In this document: positions 1 to 23,650 of the stretch, one piece after another | Numbering within the stretch: position 1 is the first letter of the stretch | How the letters are laid out: the number at the start of each line of letters is the position of its first letter | Assembly (NCBI GenBank): GCA_947652115.1 | Contig: OX393568.1 | Span: forward strand, 23,765,963 to 23,829,962 | From: Blastomussa wellsi | Lineage: Eukaryota; Cnidaria; Anthozoa; Scleractinia; Plerogyridae | Direction of reading: 5' to 3' | DNA: 64,000 nucleotides | Notes under the pieces: model-generated | The model's database searches: none | What the model was told of the DNA's origin: nothing | The model's input: only the letters and a program-made list of their open reading frames with translations | Program-made: the position numbers and the translations under genes

Positions 1-1483
1 CCACTGTGGATGATATCCAATCGGTTGGTTCCGAGACTTTCTCTATGATCCCTCTCTCAACCAGCCTCTCCAGTTCTTCTTGATATTTCTCCTTCACTGC
101 AACAGGTGGTTTGCGAGCTGGAAGTTGAACCGGCGGTACACATTGATCCACTTGAAGGTGCAGTTTGCCCATCAGCATGCCCTCACCCTCAAAAACATCT
201 TTAAACTGCGTGACAACTTGACTAACTGTAAAACCCTGTGTCTCTCCAGCAGTAAATCCATCAACAGTCAGAATATTCTGCATGTTAACAGTAATAAGTT
301 CCATACCCTGAATAGCAGATGCTCCAAGAACAGGCTTATTCTCTTCACCAACAATCTGGAACTCAAGATTGTACTTCCTATTGTTCTTTGGATTACGCAA
401 ACTAACCCTCCTCTTTCCGAGTGGGCATATTTCAGTACCATTGTACATACTGAGAATTGCCTGAGAGGCCTTCAGCTCTCTAAGTTCAGGGTCATCACAA
501 ACCTTCTTATACTCTCTTACAGGTAGCACATTCACTGTTGCTCCACTATCCAACTGAAACTGGATATCATGTCCATTAACACTGTCCAGTGACTCCACAC
601 TTACAGTCAACAGATATTCTTCAGAGGAAGAATCTTCTTGAATTGTATGAACTGGCTTTTTCTTCTTTTTCTTCTTAGGAGGCCTTGAAGAATTTGAAAA
701 CTTTGAACACTTTACTGCAAAATGGTTCTTTTCTCCACACTTGCTACAACTTTTTCCCCACGCGGGACATTCTTCTCTACTTCTCACATGCTTCTTACCA
801 CAAAATTTGCAAGATATCACAGCCTTACCAGCTTTATCTTGGGTTCCTTTCTTCATCTTGTCGTCAGCAACAAACTTGAGGTCTTCCTGATTCCCCATCG
901 CTTGAAGCTGTGCTGATGTTGCTTCACTGGACCGACAAATATCGATACACTTATTCAGTGTGAGTTTTGCCTCCTGTAACAATCGCTTACGTGTGCCATT
1001 GTCCCTTATTCCACAAACTATTCTGTCGCGAATGAGACTATCCAAAAGTGAACCATAATTACACGTCTTCGCTAAAGTGCGAAGTGACGCAACATACGAA
1101 TCAATGGACTCGCCTGACTCCTGATCCCGTTTGTTGAACTGGTACCGTTCGTAGATTTCGTTAGTTTCGCCGACACAAAACACCTCTAATTTCTCCAGGA
1201 CCACATCAATGTCCTTTCGCTCCTCGTCATTGGCGAAATTCAAACCATCTACAATCTCCAACGCATCGGCACCTAAGCACGTGAGCAATGTCGCCGTCCT
1301 CTCTTCTTTCGGTTGCTTTACCAAGCGAGACGCTATTTCATAATTAGACCACACTCGTCGAAAACGCTTCCAGTTACTCGCCATATTTCCTTTAGTTTCG
1401 AGCTTCGAAGGAAACGGTACATTCTGTAAAACCGTGGGAAGAGCGGGAGTTGCTACGCTCGACTCTCCCTCGCTGCCCGGCAT
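1..1483 (-). CDS. Ty3/Gypsy-type gag-pol polyprotein, 5' portion (runs off the left edge)
   Basis: An uninterrupted frame reads leftwards from the ATG at 1483-1481 to base 2 without a stop (about 494 codons). The N-terminal third is helical Gag of the K02A2.6-like kind (for example DSLIRDRIVCGIRDNGTRKR near 1050-990). Around 690-810 lie two zinc knuckles, a variant beginning CKFCGKKH and a canonical CSKCGEKNHFAVKC, followed by a lysine run. Near 540-560 is the retropepsin signature LDSGAT. The last visible residues (ERGIIEKVSEPTDWISS) match the start of a Gypsy reverse transcriptase. Gag, protease and RT are in a single frame, as in many animal Gypsy elements. RNase H and integrase would lie beyond the edge. 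The frame looks intact, so the insertion may be young. Ty3/Gypsy is favoured over BEL or Copia because of the protease-RT order and the motif style. Confidence 0.9.
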   Translation of the reverse strand, partial: MPGSEGESSVATPALPTVLQNVPFPSKLETKGNMASNWKRFRRVWSNYEIASRLVKQPKEERTATLLTCLGADALEIVDGLNFANDEERKDIDVVLEKLEVFCVGETNEIYERYQFNKRDQESGESIDSYVASLRTLAKTCNYGSLLDSLIRDRIVCGIRDNGTRKRLLQEAKLTLNKCIDICRSSEATSAQLQAMGNQEDLKFVADDKMKKGTQDKAGKAVISCKFCGKKHVRSREECPAWGKSCSKCGEKNHFAVKCSKFSNSSRPPKKKKKKKPVHTIQEDSSSEEYLLTVSVESLDSVNGHDIQFQLDSGATVNVLPVREYKKVCDDPELRELKASQAILSMYNGTEICPLGKRRVSLRNPKNNRKYNLEFQIVGEENKPVLGASAIQGMELITVNMQNILTVDGFTAGETQGFTVSQVVTQFKDVFEGEGMLMGKLHLQVDQCVPPVQLPARKPPVAVKEKYQEELERLVERGIIEKVSEPTDWISSTV

Positions 1484-1569
1484 ACTCACGACGTTTTCTG
1501 TTGAACTCTTACTCGGAACAACAAGAAAAAGAACACGCACCGATAAACAAGCGGCGACCACACAGGTAA

Positions 1570-1587
1570 GAACTACTCCTGACACCA
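1570..1587 (-). other. Candidate primer binding site of the LTR retrotransposon
   Basis: Directly inside the LTR, the minus strand reads TGGTGTCAGGAGTAGTTC. The leading TGG is the expected complement of a tRNA 3' CCA. It starts immediately after the LTR end (...TTACA), as expected for a PBS. The primer tRNA was not identified. Confidence 0.6.
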
Positions 1588-1851
1588 TGTAACGTTGTCG
1601 GAAAATGCTGGGCGAATTAAACGACGACGGCGATAACCCAAAGAAAAACCACGATGCTCCGTGAACACAACTTTAATAAAAACTGAACCCGCTTTCATCC
1701 GGGCTACACACTTATATCTAGTTAACACACACTTCGTGTACAACACACGAAACAAAGTCTTCATGTACAACACACGATGGATAGAGGACCCGCATGGATA
1801 GAGGACCCGCATGAAAACCAGCCGACGTTGATGTGGCTTCCACCCTCAACA
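1588..1851 (-). repeat. 5' long terminal repeat of the Gypsy-type element
   Basis: On the minus strand the segment starts TGTTGAGGGTGG (1851 downwards) and ends ...GTTACA at 1588, giving TG...CA ends of 264 bp. It adjoins the PBS on one side and HCFC1 intron sequence on the other. A TATA-like stretch lies near 1715, and a 17-bp unit is repeated in tandem around 1779-1812. The second LTR is outside the window, so the boundaries rest on the TG/CA ends and the PBS only. Confidence 0.65.
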
Positions 1852-1923
1852 TCATTATTATTTTAAATAACCTCGCACGAGAAATAACAAGATACAGGTA
1901 TTTTATATAAATCGTTTTCTCAC

Positions 1924-14578
<12,655 letters not shown>

Positions 14579-14879
14579 GTTGTTGTTATACGGGCCATCA
14601 CGAAAAAGACAATGAAATTACCCATAATCTACTGCGTTGTTTGCTTTGCGCTTTGCGCGCCGACATAGTCAAGTCAATCGCGTTCCGGAAGAAAATCGGA
14701 AAGATCGATAATCAGTCGACTGGGTGCATGATGTAAGATCTCTGCTTGTATCCTCGACCCGAAGCTACAACGTGCTTAAAAATTTTTGCAATCGAAGAAA
14801 AAGAAAGTATTTCTATCAAGAAGGAAGTGAAAGGAAGAGAAAGTTAAAAGTTTCTTCCGTCTTAGCCCTGAACGCGAAA
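14579..14879. promoter_or_regulatory. Shared head-to-head promoter region of HCFC1 and CDC123
   Basis: The two start codons (14578 minus, 14880 plus) are 301 bp apart and diverge. The interval is locally richer in CG dinucleotides than the surroundings (for example TTTGCGCGCCGAC near 14653) and has no clear TATA box. These are traits of CpG-type bidirectional promoters of housekeeping genes. The exact transcription starts are not visible. Confidence 0.6.
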
Positions 14880-15887
14880 ATGAAACGAGAACACGTGTTG
14901 AATTGCAACTTTTCAACGTGGTACCCGAAGTTCAAGAACATCACAATCAGAAGCCGGATTATTCCGCTTTCGAAGGAGTTTGTTGATTATCTAAAGGCCG
15001 ATAATGTTGTCTTACCTGGTCAACCTGTCGTTACAAGAGATTCAGACGAAGAAATCGAAAGCGATTCTGAAGAATGGCAGGCTTTAGAAGAGGATCCAAA
15101 CGAACAAACGATCATAGCTCCTGAATTCAATGAAATTGATTCTGGAATCAAAGAAGCTATAATCGAATTAGACGGCGCTGTGTTTCCTAAACTAAACTGG
15201 AGTTCTCCGTTGGACGCCTCGTGGATTTCTTGTGACGGTACACTAAATTGCAAGAGCCCAAATGACATTTATCTTCTACTCAAGAGTTCGGACAACATTT
15301 CCAGAACACTCTTTGACACTTTCAAGCACTGTGAAGATGGAGAAGGAGAATTGGAGGACGGTTTCGAGCTTATACTTCGCAAATGGAAGGATATAAATCC
15401 AGGAATGGAATTTCGGTGTTTTGTGAAAGATCACAAGCTGGTGGCAATCTCTCAGAGAGACACTGCAAGTTGCTACGACTTCATTGAACAAAACGAAGAA
15501 GACATTTGTAGTGATATAGCAAATTTTTTCAAGAAAAAAGTAGTTTATAAATTTCCCGACAGTTCATATACATTTGATGTTTACAGGCATTCAGCCCAGG
15601 GAATTTTGCTTATTGATTTTAATCCATTTGGGGCTCGGACAGACCCCCTTTTATTTACATGGGATGAGCTTACTGACCCCGCCTTATCAATCAGTGATAA
15701 TGATGATGAGTTTAAAGGCGTGTTCAAGTATGTCACATGTGCAGGAGGTGTACAGCCTAATCCTTTTCACCTCAGCAGACTGCCAACTGACATAGTTGAT
15801 TTGTCTTGTGGTAATGACATCAACAAGTTAGTTGATCTTCTAAATGTAAGAAATTTGATTGGACAGTCTGCAGACGAATCAGATTAG
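14880..15887 (+). CDS. CDC123: CDC123, eIF2 assembly chaperone (intact, single exon)
   Basis: The 335-residue protein starts [18 protein letters not shown], close to other animal CDC123 proteins in sequence and length. CDC123 is an ATP-grasp-fold protein that promotes joining of eIF2 alpha and gamma subunits in the cytoplasm. Conserved pieces include [42 protein letters not shown] and the ligand-binding LIDFNPFG. An acidic stretch ([13 protein letters not shown]) lies near residue 50. The ATG at 14880 is chosen because homology begins there; the frame is open further upstream but without similarity. The absence of introns is unusual for an animal CDC123 and could reflect intron loss or a retrocopy that became the main gene. 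It is divergent from HCFC1 and followed by the RtcB gene. A second, start-less copy lies at 54863. Confidence 0.97.
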   Translation: MKREHVLNCNFSTWYPKFKNITIRSRIIPLSKEFVDYLKADNVVLPGQPVVTRDSDEEIESDSEEWQALEEDPNEQTIIAPEFNEIDSGIKEAIIELDGAVFPKLNWSSPLDASWISCDGTLNCKSPNDIYLLLKSSDNISRTLFDTFKHCEDGEGELEDGFELILRKWKDINPGMEFRCFVKDHKLVAISQRDTASCYDFIEQNEEDICSDIANFFKKKVVYKFPDSSYTFDVYRHSAQGILLIDFNPFGARTDPLLFTWDELTDPALSISDNDDEFKGVFKYVTCAGGVQPNPFHLSRLPTDIVDLSCGNDINKLVDLLNVRNLIGQSADESD

Positions 15888-16978
15888 GGCTGACCAGAAA
15901 GTGGGGTAGTAATGGAAAAGGAATGACTAAAAAGTTTCATAAAAGGAACTTAGTAGCATTTGCTTACAGCATAGGTTATGCAACGTGCATGTCTTTTCGC
16001 TGCAGTCTCACAGGCTGTTGTATTGTGGTTGCCATGGTAATGGTAGGAGGGTAAAGGGGTTCACTGTAAGACTGTAAGTTCCAATTTCTTACCCCACACC
16101 TCTGTTGCACAAGACCAAAAGAACTTGAAAATTGAGTCTTTTAATTTTAAAGAGAAAAGGAACTGTAAGGATTTGATATTTTTAGTGAGGTCCCATTAGC
16201 TAAATTTGTCAAAATTAAATTAAAATTAATTTAAAATTAAAATGTTTATTACTGCTTTACTTATGTGGATACTTTATATTTGGCAAAGAAGGACATACTG
16301 CAAATTGAAAATAAACATGTGTAACATATAAGCTAGCCAGTTGGTTATGCATAGTCAAGGATCTGAAATATCAGAGCTGCCAAGAACAAATGTAGATAGT
16401 GGTTGGATGTAGTATGTATTTGAACCAAGTACATACACACTTTAAAATCTAGTGTGCCTCTCGTCCTAGGCGATAGCTACCTTGTTAATGCAAAACCCAA
16501 AAAAAGTTAAAATAAAAACAACTTATCTTGTTTCTTTCACCAGAGCTGTTTATTTTTTGACATCTCAGATTCTCTTCCTTGAAAGAACATAAGGTTACTT
16601 TAAGCCAATGAAGGACTATCTTAGCTTTGATTTCTGCCAGTGGGCACTGGTTGCCAAACATAGACTGGTAATCGAGCCTAAGGCTATCTTTCAGTTATGC
16701 AGTTGTTTTCATATAGGATTTTTGCCCAAAATTCAGTTTTAAAATTATATCCATTATTCCGTTCTCCATAAGTAATACAAAGAAAACAATGCCAGGTGTA
16801 AAAGTTGCAGAAGGTGTACAATGTTAGAATTTTGCTTTATCACATGCGCCGTCATTTTCACCTTTGCAGTAGAATTTCCCACATTTTTGCTTTCGCTGTT
16901 TCTTTATTCATAACCCTGACTTTCAACAAACGAGTAGGACTGGAACCAACTGACGTCCTGACGTAAAACAACACAAGA
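15888..16978. other. Intergenic region between CDC123 and RtcB
   Basis: AT-rich sequence holding the presumed CDC123 3' end and the RtcB upstream region. No further gene, RNA or structured repeat was recognised. Confidence 0.5.
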
Positions 16979-19900
16979 ATGTGGCGATGGAAGGTTCGGT
17001 GTCTGTTCTCTTTCCCAAATGACCGTAATCATCTGATGCCTTTACTCAGGAGAGGATCAGTGATAAAAAGGAGTTTGAGTTATGTGATTCTTGGCGAGGG
17101 AAAAAACGTAAGCAAACAACATAATCTTAATTCGGACGATGTTCACTCGCTTGCAATTTGTAAACAATATCACGTGTTTTTTTCCAAAGTCTGAAGTATT
17201 ACAAACAAAAGCCCATTTCCCGATCAGCGATTGTTAAAACGTGTGAATTTCTGTTAAAATTATTTCTCATATGCTGTGTTGCTCGTATTGTTTGCATGTA
17301 CAGTTTGCAAAAGTATGCTGCAAAAACAGTATCAGAATTTGCAGCCAGATTGAACTCTCAATCACATTCAAAACTATAATGCAGGAGCTCAGTATCACGC
17401 ATTTTGTACCCTTCAATATTTATACATTTTTAATATTCTTCCTAAAGAAATGTGATGCGTGTAAGCCGGAATAATTTGGGTCTTAAGACAGGTATGTGGT
17501 GCTGGACCTCAGGTGTGTCAACTTTGTTTTCTAGAAAGGTTTGCCAGTTAAAGCCTGGGTGAAAGGTGTTCCTGTTGAAAAAGATGCAGCAGATCAACTT
17601 CTTTCATTGGCAAAGTTGCCAATCATCCACTCGCATGTGACAGCAATGCCTGATATGCACCTTGGGAAGGGAGCATGTGTAGGATGTGTGGTTGCTACTG
17701 TTGATGCGATTATCCCAGCAGCAGTTGGGGTGGTGAGTAATAACTCTGATTAATGATAGCTTCAATGTAGAACACAAGCTCTGGGTTTCTGTCTGTGATA
17801 AGGAGGCTCTGGGATTGCCTGACTGTGACGTGGGGGTTGATGAAGTGCTGACAAACAACAAGATTTGTGTTGAATTTTCCAGTATTGAGGTGCATACAGA
17901 GGACATGCATTTCGCCTCATAACCTGGCCTCTACAGGGGTAAAGTCAGCACCTCAAGCCAACCATCAAAGTAAAGTTATAAACCAAGAGTAAACAACTAT
18001 ATTTTTGTTTTATTAGCATAACCCTAGAAGTGACTGATCTTTGAAACATAGAATATCGACCAAAAAATTATTGAGGACTTTGCTTATACTGTCTATACTC
18101 GACTCTCCATCAGTAATGCATGATATGCTATCCATGCATTCAATCAAGGTCTTCTTTAAGGCCTGCAAAGCCAATCAGTTTCGAGTTGCTAAATGTTGGT
18201 CCCTAGGTGATGCTGATTTAGATAACAACAAGCAAGTAACTTTTTTAGCAAAATGGAGAATTGATGGGAAGATAATTTTTAAATTAATTTATTTAACATA
18301 CTTTATTAATAAATTGTTTTTTGCAGCTTGCATAACACTCATGGTGCACATGAGTCATGTAAAGGATCCAGCTTATCAGCCTGTCAAATTTGTAATACTG
18401 ACATATAAAAATTGTTTGCCAATCAATATTGAAAATTATCTAGATTTTGAACTTGGTAATGATAGGAGTAATTAAGTATTTTATTCGCTGTTTTACTGAA
18501 GGACATTGGATGTGGAATGATGGCAGTGAGGACAACAATGTCATCAAAACAGCTGCCAGATTCACTGATAAACCTTCGGAAGGCTATTGAACAGGCTGTA
18601 CCACACGGTCGAACCAATCAGGTACATTGTTTGGAAAAAATTATGTTATGTTATTCAAATTATTTTACAGTGTAGCAGCTAAGAAACAAAACAAATTATT
18701 AAATTGTCTTATGTTGTAACTCCTTATTTAAATACTCAGATGAATCAACTGTTTGGTGTATCTGTTCAAGATTTTTGAAAGCCGTAAAGTTAAATGCCTA
18801 AATGACATCTTCCCCTTCCTTTTTCTTTCCCCACACTTTCAGGTACCTCAATCAAAAAAAGGCAAAGGCAAATATTTCGCTTCAAAGAGCAGGCAGTGGT
18901 TGCCCAATTCTCCTGAGCCAGAGGCTCATGTGTGAAGCTTTCAAGGTGTGCAATGACCACACCACAACACCAGAACTCAGTGCCCTACTCTCAAAATTAC
19001 GATGGGTGTGTGGGTTCTTAACATCCCTATAGGCCTGCTGAATGGAACAATGATACAGGCGATGGGGCCTACAGACTAGAACTTCTAACTGTTTGCAGAT
19101 GTCATTGCAAAGGAAGCACGTTCTCCTCAGTTATTTTAAAACCCTGAGTGTTGGTCCAGTCTGAGGTTTGAACTCAAGACCTCCCACAATGTAGACCAAC
19201 ATGCTCTACCCATTGAGGTAACCAGTCGCCCCTTTGGGTAGACTCTCCCATTTTGTGCCACTTCAGGGAGTACCCTTCCCCACCCTGGGGTGAGGTACTG
19301 CCAGTAAGGAGATTAACCCTTTGAGCACGCATAAAACTGAATGAGTGAGCAAGTGCTAATACACCCTAGTGAATAGGGACAGGGAACAGGAATGCAGGAC
19401 AACAGGGGGCAGAGTAGATAATTATTGGAATCTACTGAAGATGTTCAAATTCAAAGTAGCCTAGGACTACAGTGTACTAGAGGGATTCAATAAACAAGCA
19501 CTGAAGAACATCTGAAAGTCATGTCATGTCTCATAGACAACTAAGAGATTTAGTCTTGGTTTATGTTTATCTTACCAAATTCTGAAATTGTGCATGTGTT
19601 AGTTATCAGTAATGGTTTATTTTGATCCCAGGGAGGAAAAGGTGATCTTGGAGCTTGGAAAGCAAGTGGCATTCCAGATGCTGTAGTGAAGGAGTGGAAT
19701 AAACTAAAGAAAGAGTATGAATACATCTGCAACCGACAACCAATGGCCAAGGCACAGAACAATGCCAATCATCTTGGCACTCTTGGCACAGGAAATCACT
19801 TCATTGAGGTAATTTGTTGTTTGGGTATACTGTTTCCTAAGTTTATTCTAGAAAATAGAAACATAATATTTTCCATGTTAAATAAATGTATCCTATAATT

Positions 19901-22900
19901 TGCATTGCACCAAGAATGTGTTGTGGAGAACTGAAACTTGAGCCCCATAATTTTGCTACTTGGAGCCCATTGCTCCAGAACATGCCACCCTACAATGTTT
20001 GCCACAGCGCCTAGAGCCTCATTTTTGGAGAACCAGGAGGACTGGCTGTTTTGGGCTTGGATCGCTGGAGCCGGCAGCAGCCTAAAACCACTTTGGGACT
20101 CTGATCACAGTAAACCCTACAGTAATAGACTGATTTTGTGTCAGGAAAGTCTGTCCATGGCTGCTACTCTATGGGTAATTGGCTCTACAATGTGCGACAT
20201 ACAGGTTCTGGCCAAACTACGGAGATGTGTAGTGTGACCTTTGCTTTCAGATTTTTTGTTCTAAAAATTTCCTGTCTGCTGAAAGCTTGCATTTTGATGT
20301 TCCACTCTTAATCTTTGCTATTAATTTTATCTTAACTGACCAATGCATAATTCTCTTTCAGATGTGTCTTGACGAAGAGGACAGGGTGTGGTTCATGCTC
20401 CATTCAGGGTCACGTGGCCCAGGGAACAGAATCGGGTCCGTGTACATTGAACTTGCCAAGAATGACATGCTAAAACTGGACAAACAAGTGAAGGTATATA
20501 AGGCACAGAAACAAAACTCATATGTTACTGTTTTATTGTGGGAAGTAAAAATGCACATCGAGGAAATTTGTGGGTAGAGACCTGAAAACTGAATTATCAT
20601 CGAAGGGTTAAATGAGCATACTTCAAAAATACTTAATAATAATAAAAATAGGTTTGGGAACCCTTAAAAGGACACTGTCGCGGGCATTTTCCCACTTTTT
20701 TTGGTAAAATGGCCTCAAAATTAGGACAAAGTTCTTAAATCCAAACAAGAAATGCGCCTAGAACATAAAGAAATCGATATCAAGCAAATCTTTTATGGAA
20801 GAGGGTGACCATAAAATAGTTTTTGTAATTTTTTCCAAATCACAAGTACAGAGCTTGGTGTATATATAGCACTGGCATAGCAATTTTATCAAAACCTAAC
20901 CACCAGTTGTAGGTTTCCAGTGGTGTAAAAACGTATTTCAGGGGCACCCAACGAGTCTGTTCCTCATTATATCTGTACCCCGGCGCAAATGTTGCTGGCT
21001 GGCAAAATTGTTATTAAGTATATGTTTTCTCATAGGAGTTGTCACTGAAAAAATACTATTTTTGCGCTGGCTGATTTAAACTCGGAAGGGCGACTGGGTT
21101 GGTGAGTGGTTTGCAACGGTTTTCAGTGCCATTTCCGCGCGTTTGTTGTTTGTTCCAATTGCTGGCTGGAAAAAAGAAATGGATCATGTGCTGGCAAAAA
21201 GGAACAAATATTTTTTCCCAGCAACACTCAAGAACACCTGTAAATGTTTTTAATATCATATATTTTCATCCATTGCATTTTGTCATAGTTTGGTCAAATG
21301 TCAAAAAAAAAAATGTCAAATGAATGATTATAGTGGTCATGCACTTAGCTAATCAAGCTAATTCTCAGACATGCCACTCAAACTGAGGGAAACAAATATT
21401 TCAAATAAACATAACAAGCTTGAAAATCCCAACTGGCGGGAGGCAGACCAGTTGGCTATATATACAAGCATGACCGAGGAGTTGAACCAGGGTCCACCAA
21501 GAAACAACTCCAGCTAAGTGGTCAGAGCGGGACTTGAACCCGTGACCTCCGGTATAAGGTAGATAAATTCTAACTTTTCCCCATTAATTTATGGTAACAA
21601 ATTTATATGGTTTATTTAATTTTACTTCCTGCAGGTTGAGAAAGATCTAGCATACCTCAGAGAGGGCTCAAAGAATTTTGAAGACTACGTTTTTGCGGTC
21701 ACATGGGCGCAAAAATTTGCCCGAGTAAACCGCAATGTGATGATGGCCAATGTACTCAAGGCAGCACATGAATGTGCAGATATGCCGGCATTTGACGTGG
21801 ATTCAACAAGCAAAGCTGTCAACTGCCATCACAACTATGTCAAGGTGGAATCGCACTTTGGCAAAGACGTGTTCCTCACAAGAAAAGGAGCGGTAAGTTG
21901 CCTGTATTGTACGAGACAAGGGTGTTTTTCATCATCGTTAGGAAATAGTATATGGTTGCACGCAGGCGACCACTTTTCTTGCATGTAAAAAAAAATGAAC
22001 TGGGTTCAAATATATGTACCTGAAAAATATTCTCCAGGTTTCAGAATGTGCGTTTTAGGTTTGCACGTTCGATTTTCGTTCAACGTACGTTTTTTTTTGT
22101 TTTCATGTTACTGTTGAAACCCGCCATATAATTTCTTTTGCAAGTATTTCGCTCCCAATGAAGGTTATTGTGTAGAAAGTGTAGTTTAGTGTTTAGTGTA
22201 TGGAGTTTTTTTCTTTCTTTCCATGCAGGTTTCTGCCCGGCAGGGAGAGTTAGGTATCATACCAGGTTCTATGGGAGCACGGTCTTTTATCGTCAGAGGC
22301 AAAGGCAACCCTGAAGCTTTTCACAGGTATGCTTAATACTCAAATTCCGAAAAGAAGTGACATACAAAATCCGAAAAGTTTCCGAGTCGCATCCACCAAT
22401 CGAAAATCACAAACATTCCGAAAGTTGTGACGTCAGCTCGTCGCCACACCTTCGGGTTCTGAGCACATAATCTGCAGACTCGCAGACTGGCTCTATTCTC
22501 ATTAGGCTTTCTCCAAACCCCAGTGTGTGGCCATTCAAATGAAAGCTATTGAGCATTACCCTCATGCGGAACTGTTTATTATTCTGTACAAGGTGGTTCT
22601 AACTTTTAAGTCTGCGCACGAGACCCTTGTTTGCAACCATTAAAATGAAATGCATCGAAACCGGTCGCGAGACACTTCAATCTCCCAAATCATTCTAAGC
22701 AACATATGGCAGTCTGTGGCCTTTCCCTTCACCAAGGAAACACGGAAAGCCGTAAAACTCTAGAACAAAAATTTATTTTTCAAATCGGCACTCTTAATCC
22801 TCACGGTATCAACGAACGCTTTTCATTCAACTAATTTATTCCGAAGTTTTCACGTTACCAGGCACCAGCCAATAGCGAAGCTCCATCTTTCTGTATATAA

Positions 22901-23038
22901 AAACACACGACGCACAATTCCTTGATTCGCTCCGACGAAGGGCTAACGCTCGAAACGTCAGCTCTTGAATGTCTTTACGGTGGCCAATTGACATTATCAA
23001 CCCAGTTGATAAAACCAAATTATATTGTTACGGTATAC

Positions 23039-23075
<37 letters not shown>

Positions 23076-23650
23076 TGCCCCCTCTATTCATTAAAATGAA
23101 AGTTCTTGAGCAGTACTTTCATTACCTTGCTTTGCAAGGTGGTTCTAAATTGCAAGTCTGTGGACGAAACCCTGGTGTGTGACCATTCAACTGAACGCTA
23201 TTGAGTAGTACTTTCATGCGGTACTGTTTACTAGGCTGTACAGGGTGGTTCTAAGTTGGAAGTCTGTGGACGGAACCCTTGTGTGTGACCATTCAAATGA
23301 AAGCTTTTTAGCAGTACTGTCACGTCTGTAACCCTAGTGTGTGAGGTTTTTGAATTACATGTTTGGCATGTGATAGTGTTTGTTATGCTGTATAGAATGA
23401 TTCTTTTTTAAAATTTCTCCATAGTTGTAGCCACGGTGCAGGAAGGACCATGTCTCGGTCGAAAGCTAAGAAATTGTTCACAATTGACGATCACGTAAGA
23501 GCGACTGAAGGCGTAGAGTGTCGTAAAGACGCTGGCGTCATCGACGAAACACCAATGGCGTATAAAGACATCGATGACGTCATGGCAGCACAGAGTGACT
23601 TGGTAGACGTTGTCCACACGCTAAAACAAGTGTTATGCGTGAAGGGATGA
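16979..23650 (+). CDS. rtcB: Bacterial-type RNA-splicing ligase RtcB, eight exons
   Basis: Exons: 16979-17107, 17535-17732, 18502-18621, 19632-19808, 20362-20493, 21635-21892, 22229-22326, 23425-23650; phases agree and give about 445 residues. RtcB seals 2',3'-cyclic-phosphate or 3'-phosphate RNA ends to 5'-OH ends using GTP and Mn2+. Visible active-site motifs: DIGCG (metal Cys), GTLGTGNHFIE, MLHSGSRG, NCHHNYV, and the guanylylated His in SCSHGAGR. The sequence follows E. coli RtcB (VKAWVKGVPVE, MPDMHLGKG, RKGAVSARQG, IPGSMGARSFIVRG, ECRKDAGVIDETPMAYKDID). It does not follow the longer eukaryotic/archaeal RTCB (HSPC117) of the tRNA ligase complex. A 43-residue N-terminal extension (MWRWKVRCLFSFPND...) is rich in Arg/Lys and nearly free of acidic residues, so a mitochondrial presequence is possible. 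Introns show it is a resident nuclear gene, suggesting ancient transfer from bacteria. Confidence 0.96.
19004..19233 (-). repeat. tRNA-derived SINE in RtcB intron 3
   Basis: The minus strand from 19233 reads an A-box region (TTACCTCAATGGGTAGAGCA), a B box (AGTTCAAACCTC) and a body ending GGGATGTTAAGAACCCACAC. The same insertion is present in the duplicated block at 59073-59300, so it predates the duplication. Confidence 0.7.
21405..21560 (-). repeat. tRNA-derived SINE fragment in RtcB intron 5
   Basis: The minus strand carries GGTCACGGGTTCAAGTCCCG (B box) followed by a body containing CAACTCCTCGGTCATGC and a CAACTGGTCTGCCTCCCG stretch. The A box is missing or degraded. Confidence 0.55.
22520..23340 (+). 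repeat. Degenerate minisatellite of about 106-bp units in RtcB intron 7, interrupted by a retroelement piece
   Basis: Units contain GTGTGACCATTCAAATGAAAG, ATTGAGCAGTACTTTCATGC and GGTGGTTCTAA...AAGTCTG. Copies are seen at about 22520-22640 and 23090-23340. The middle (about 22650-23085) is unrelated and contains the hammerhead-like motif listed separately. No coding sequence. Confidence 0.55.
22931..22959 (+). ncRNA. Degenerate hammerhead-ribozyme-like core
   Basis: CCGACGA, a short GGGC/GCTC stem with a TAAC loop, then CGAAACGTC. This is the order of the hammerhead core (CUGANGA - stem II - GAAA) with one changed base in the first box. Such motifs are known from Penelope-like retroelements in cnidarians. 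The changed base suggests it is inactive. Confidence 0.4.

Larger units (their letters stand above)
14894..20618 (+). repeat. Segmental duplication, copy 1 (CDC123 to RtcB intron 5)
   Basis: The segment matches 54863-60697 throughout, including introns and the SINE, with scattered substitutions and small indels. For example, a short stretch near 16185 is absent from copy 2. Homology starts at the sixth codon of CDC123 and stops at ...AAATGAGCA in RtcB intron 5. This copy keeps both complete genes and natural flanks, so it is taken as the original. Confidence 0.9.

Noticed and set aside
14724..14879. N-terminal extension of CDC123
   Set aside because: The frame is open but has no ATG before 14880 and no similarity; CDC123 homologues start at MKREH-like sequence.
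18842..19007. Extra RtcB exon with AG and GT borders in intron 3
   Set aside because: Its frame differs between the two duplicated copies through an A-run length change. It has no match in RtcB, and joining exons 3 and 4 directly gives the expected protein.
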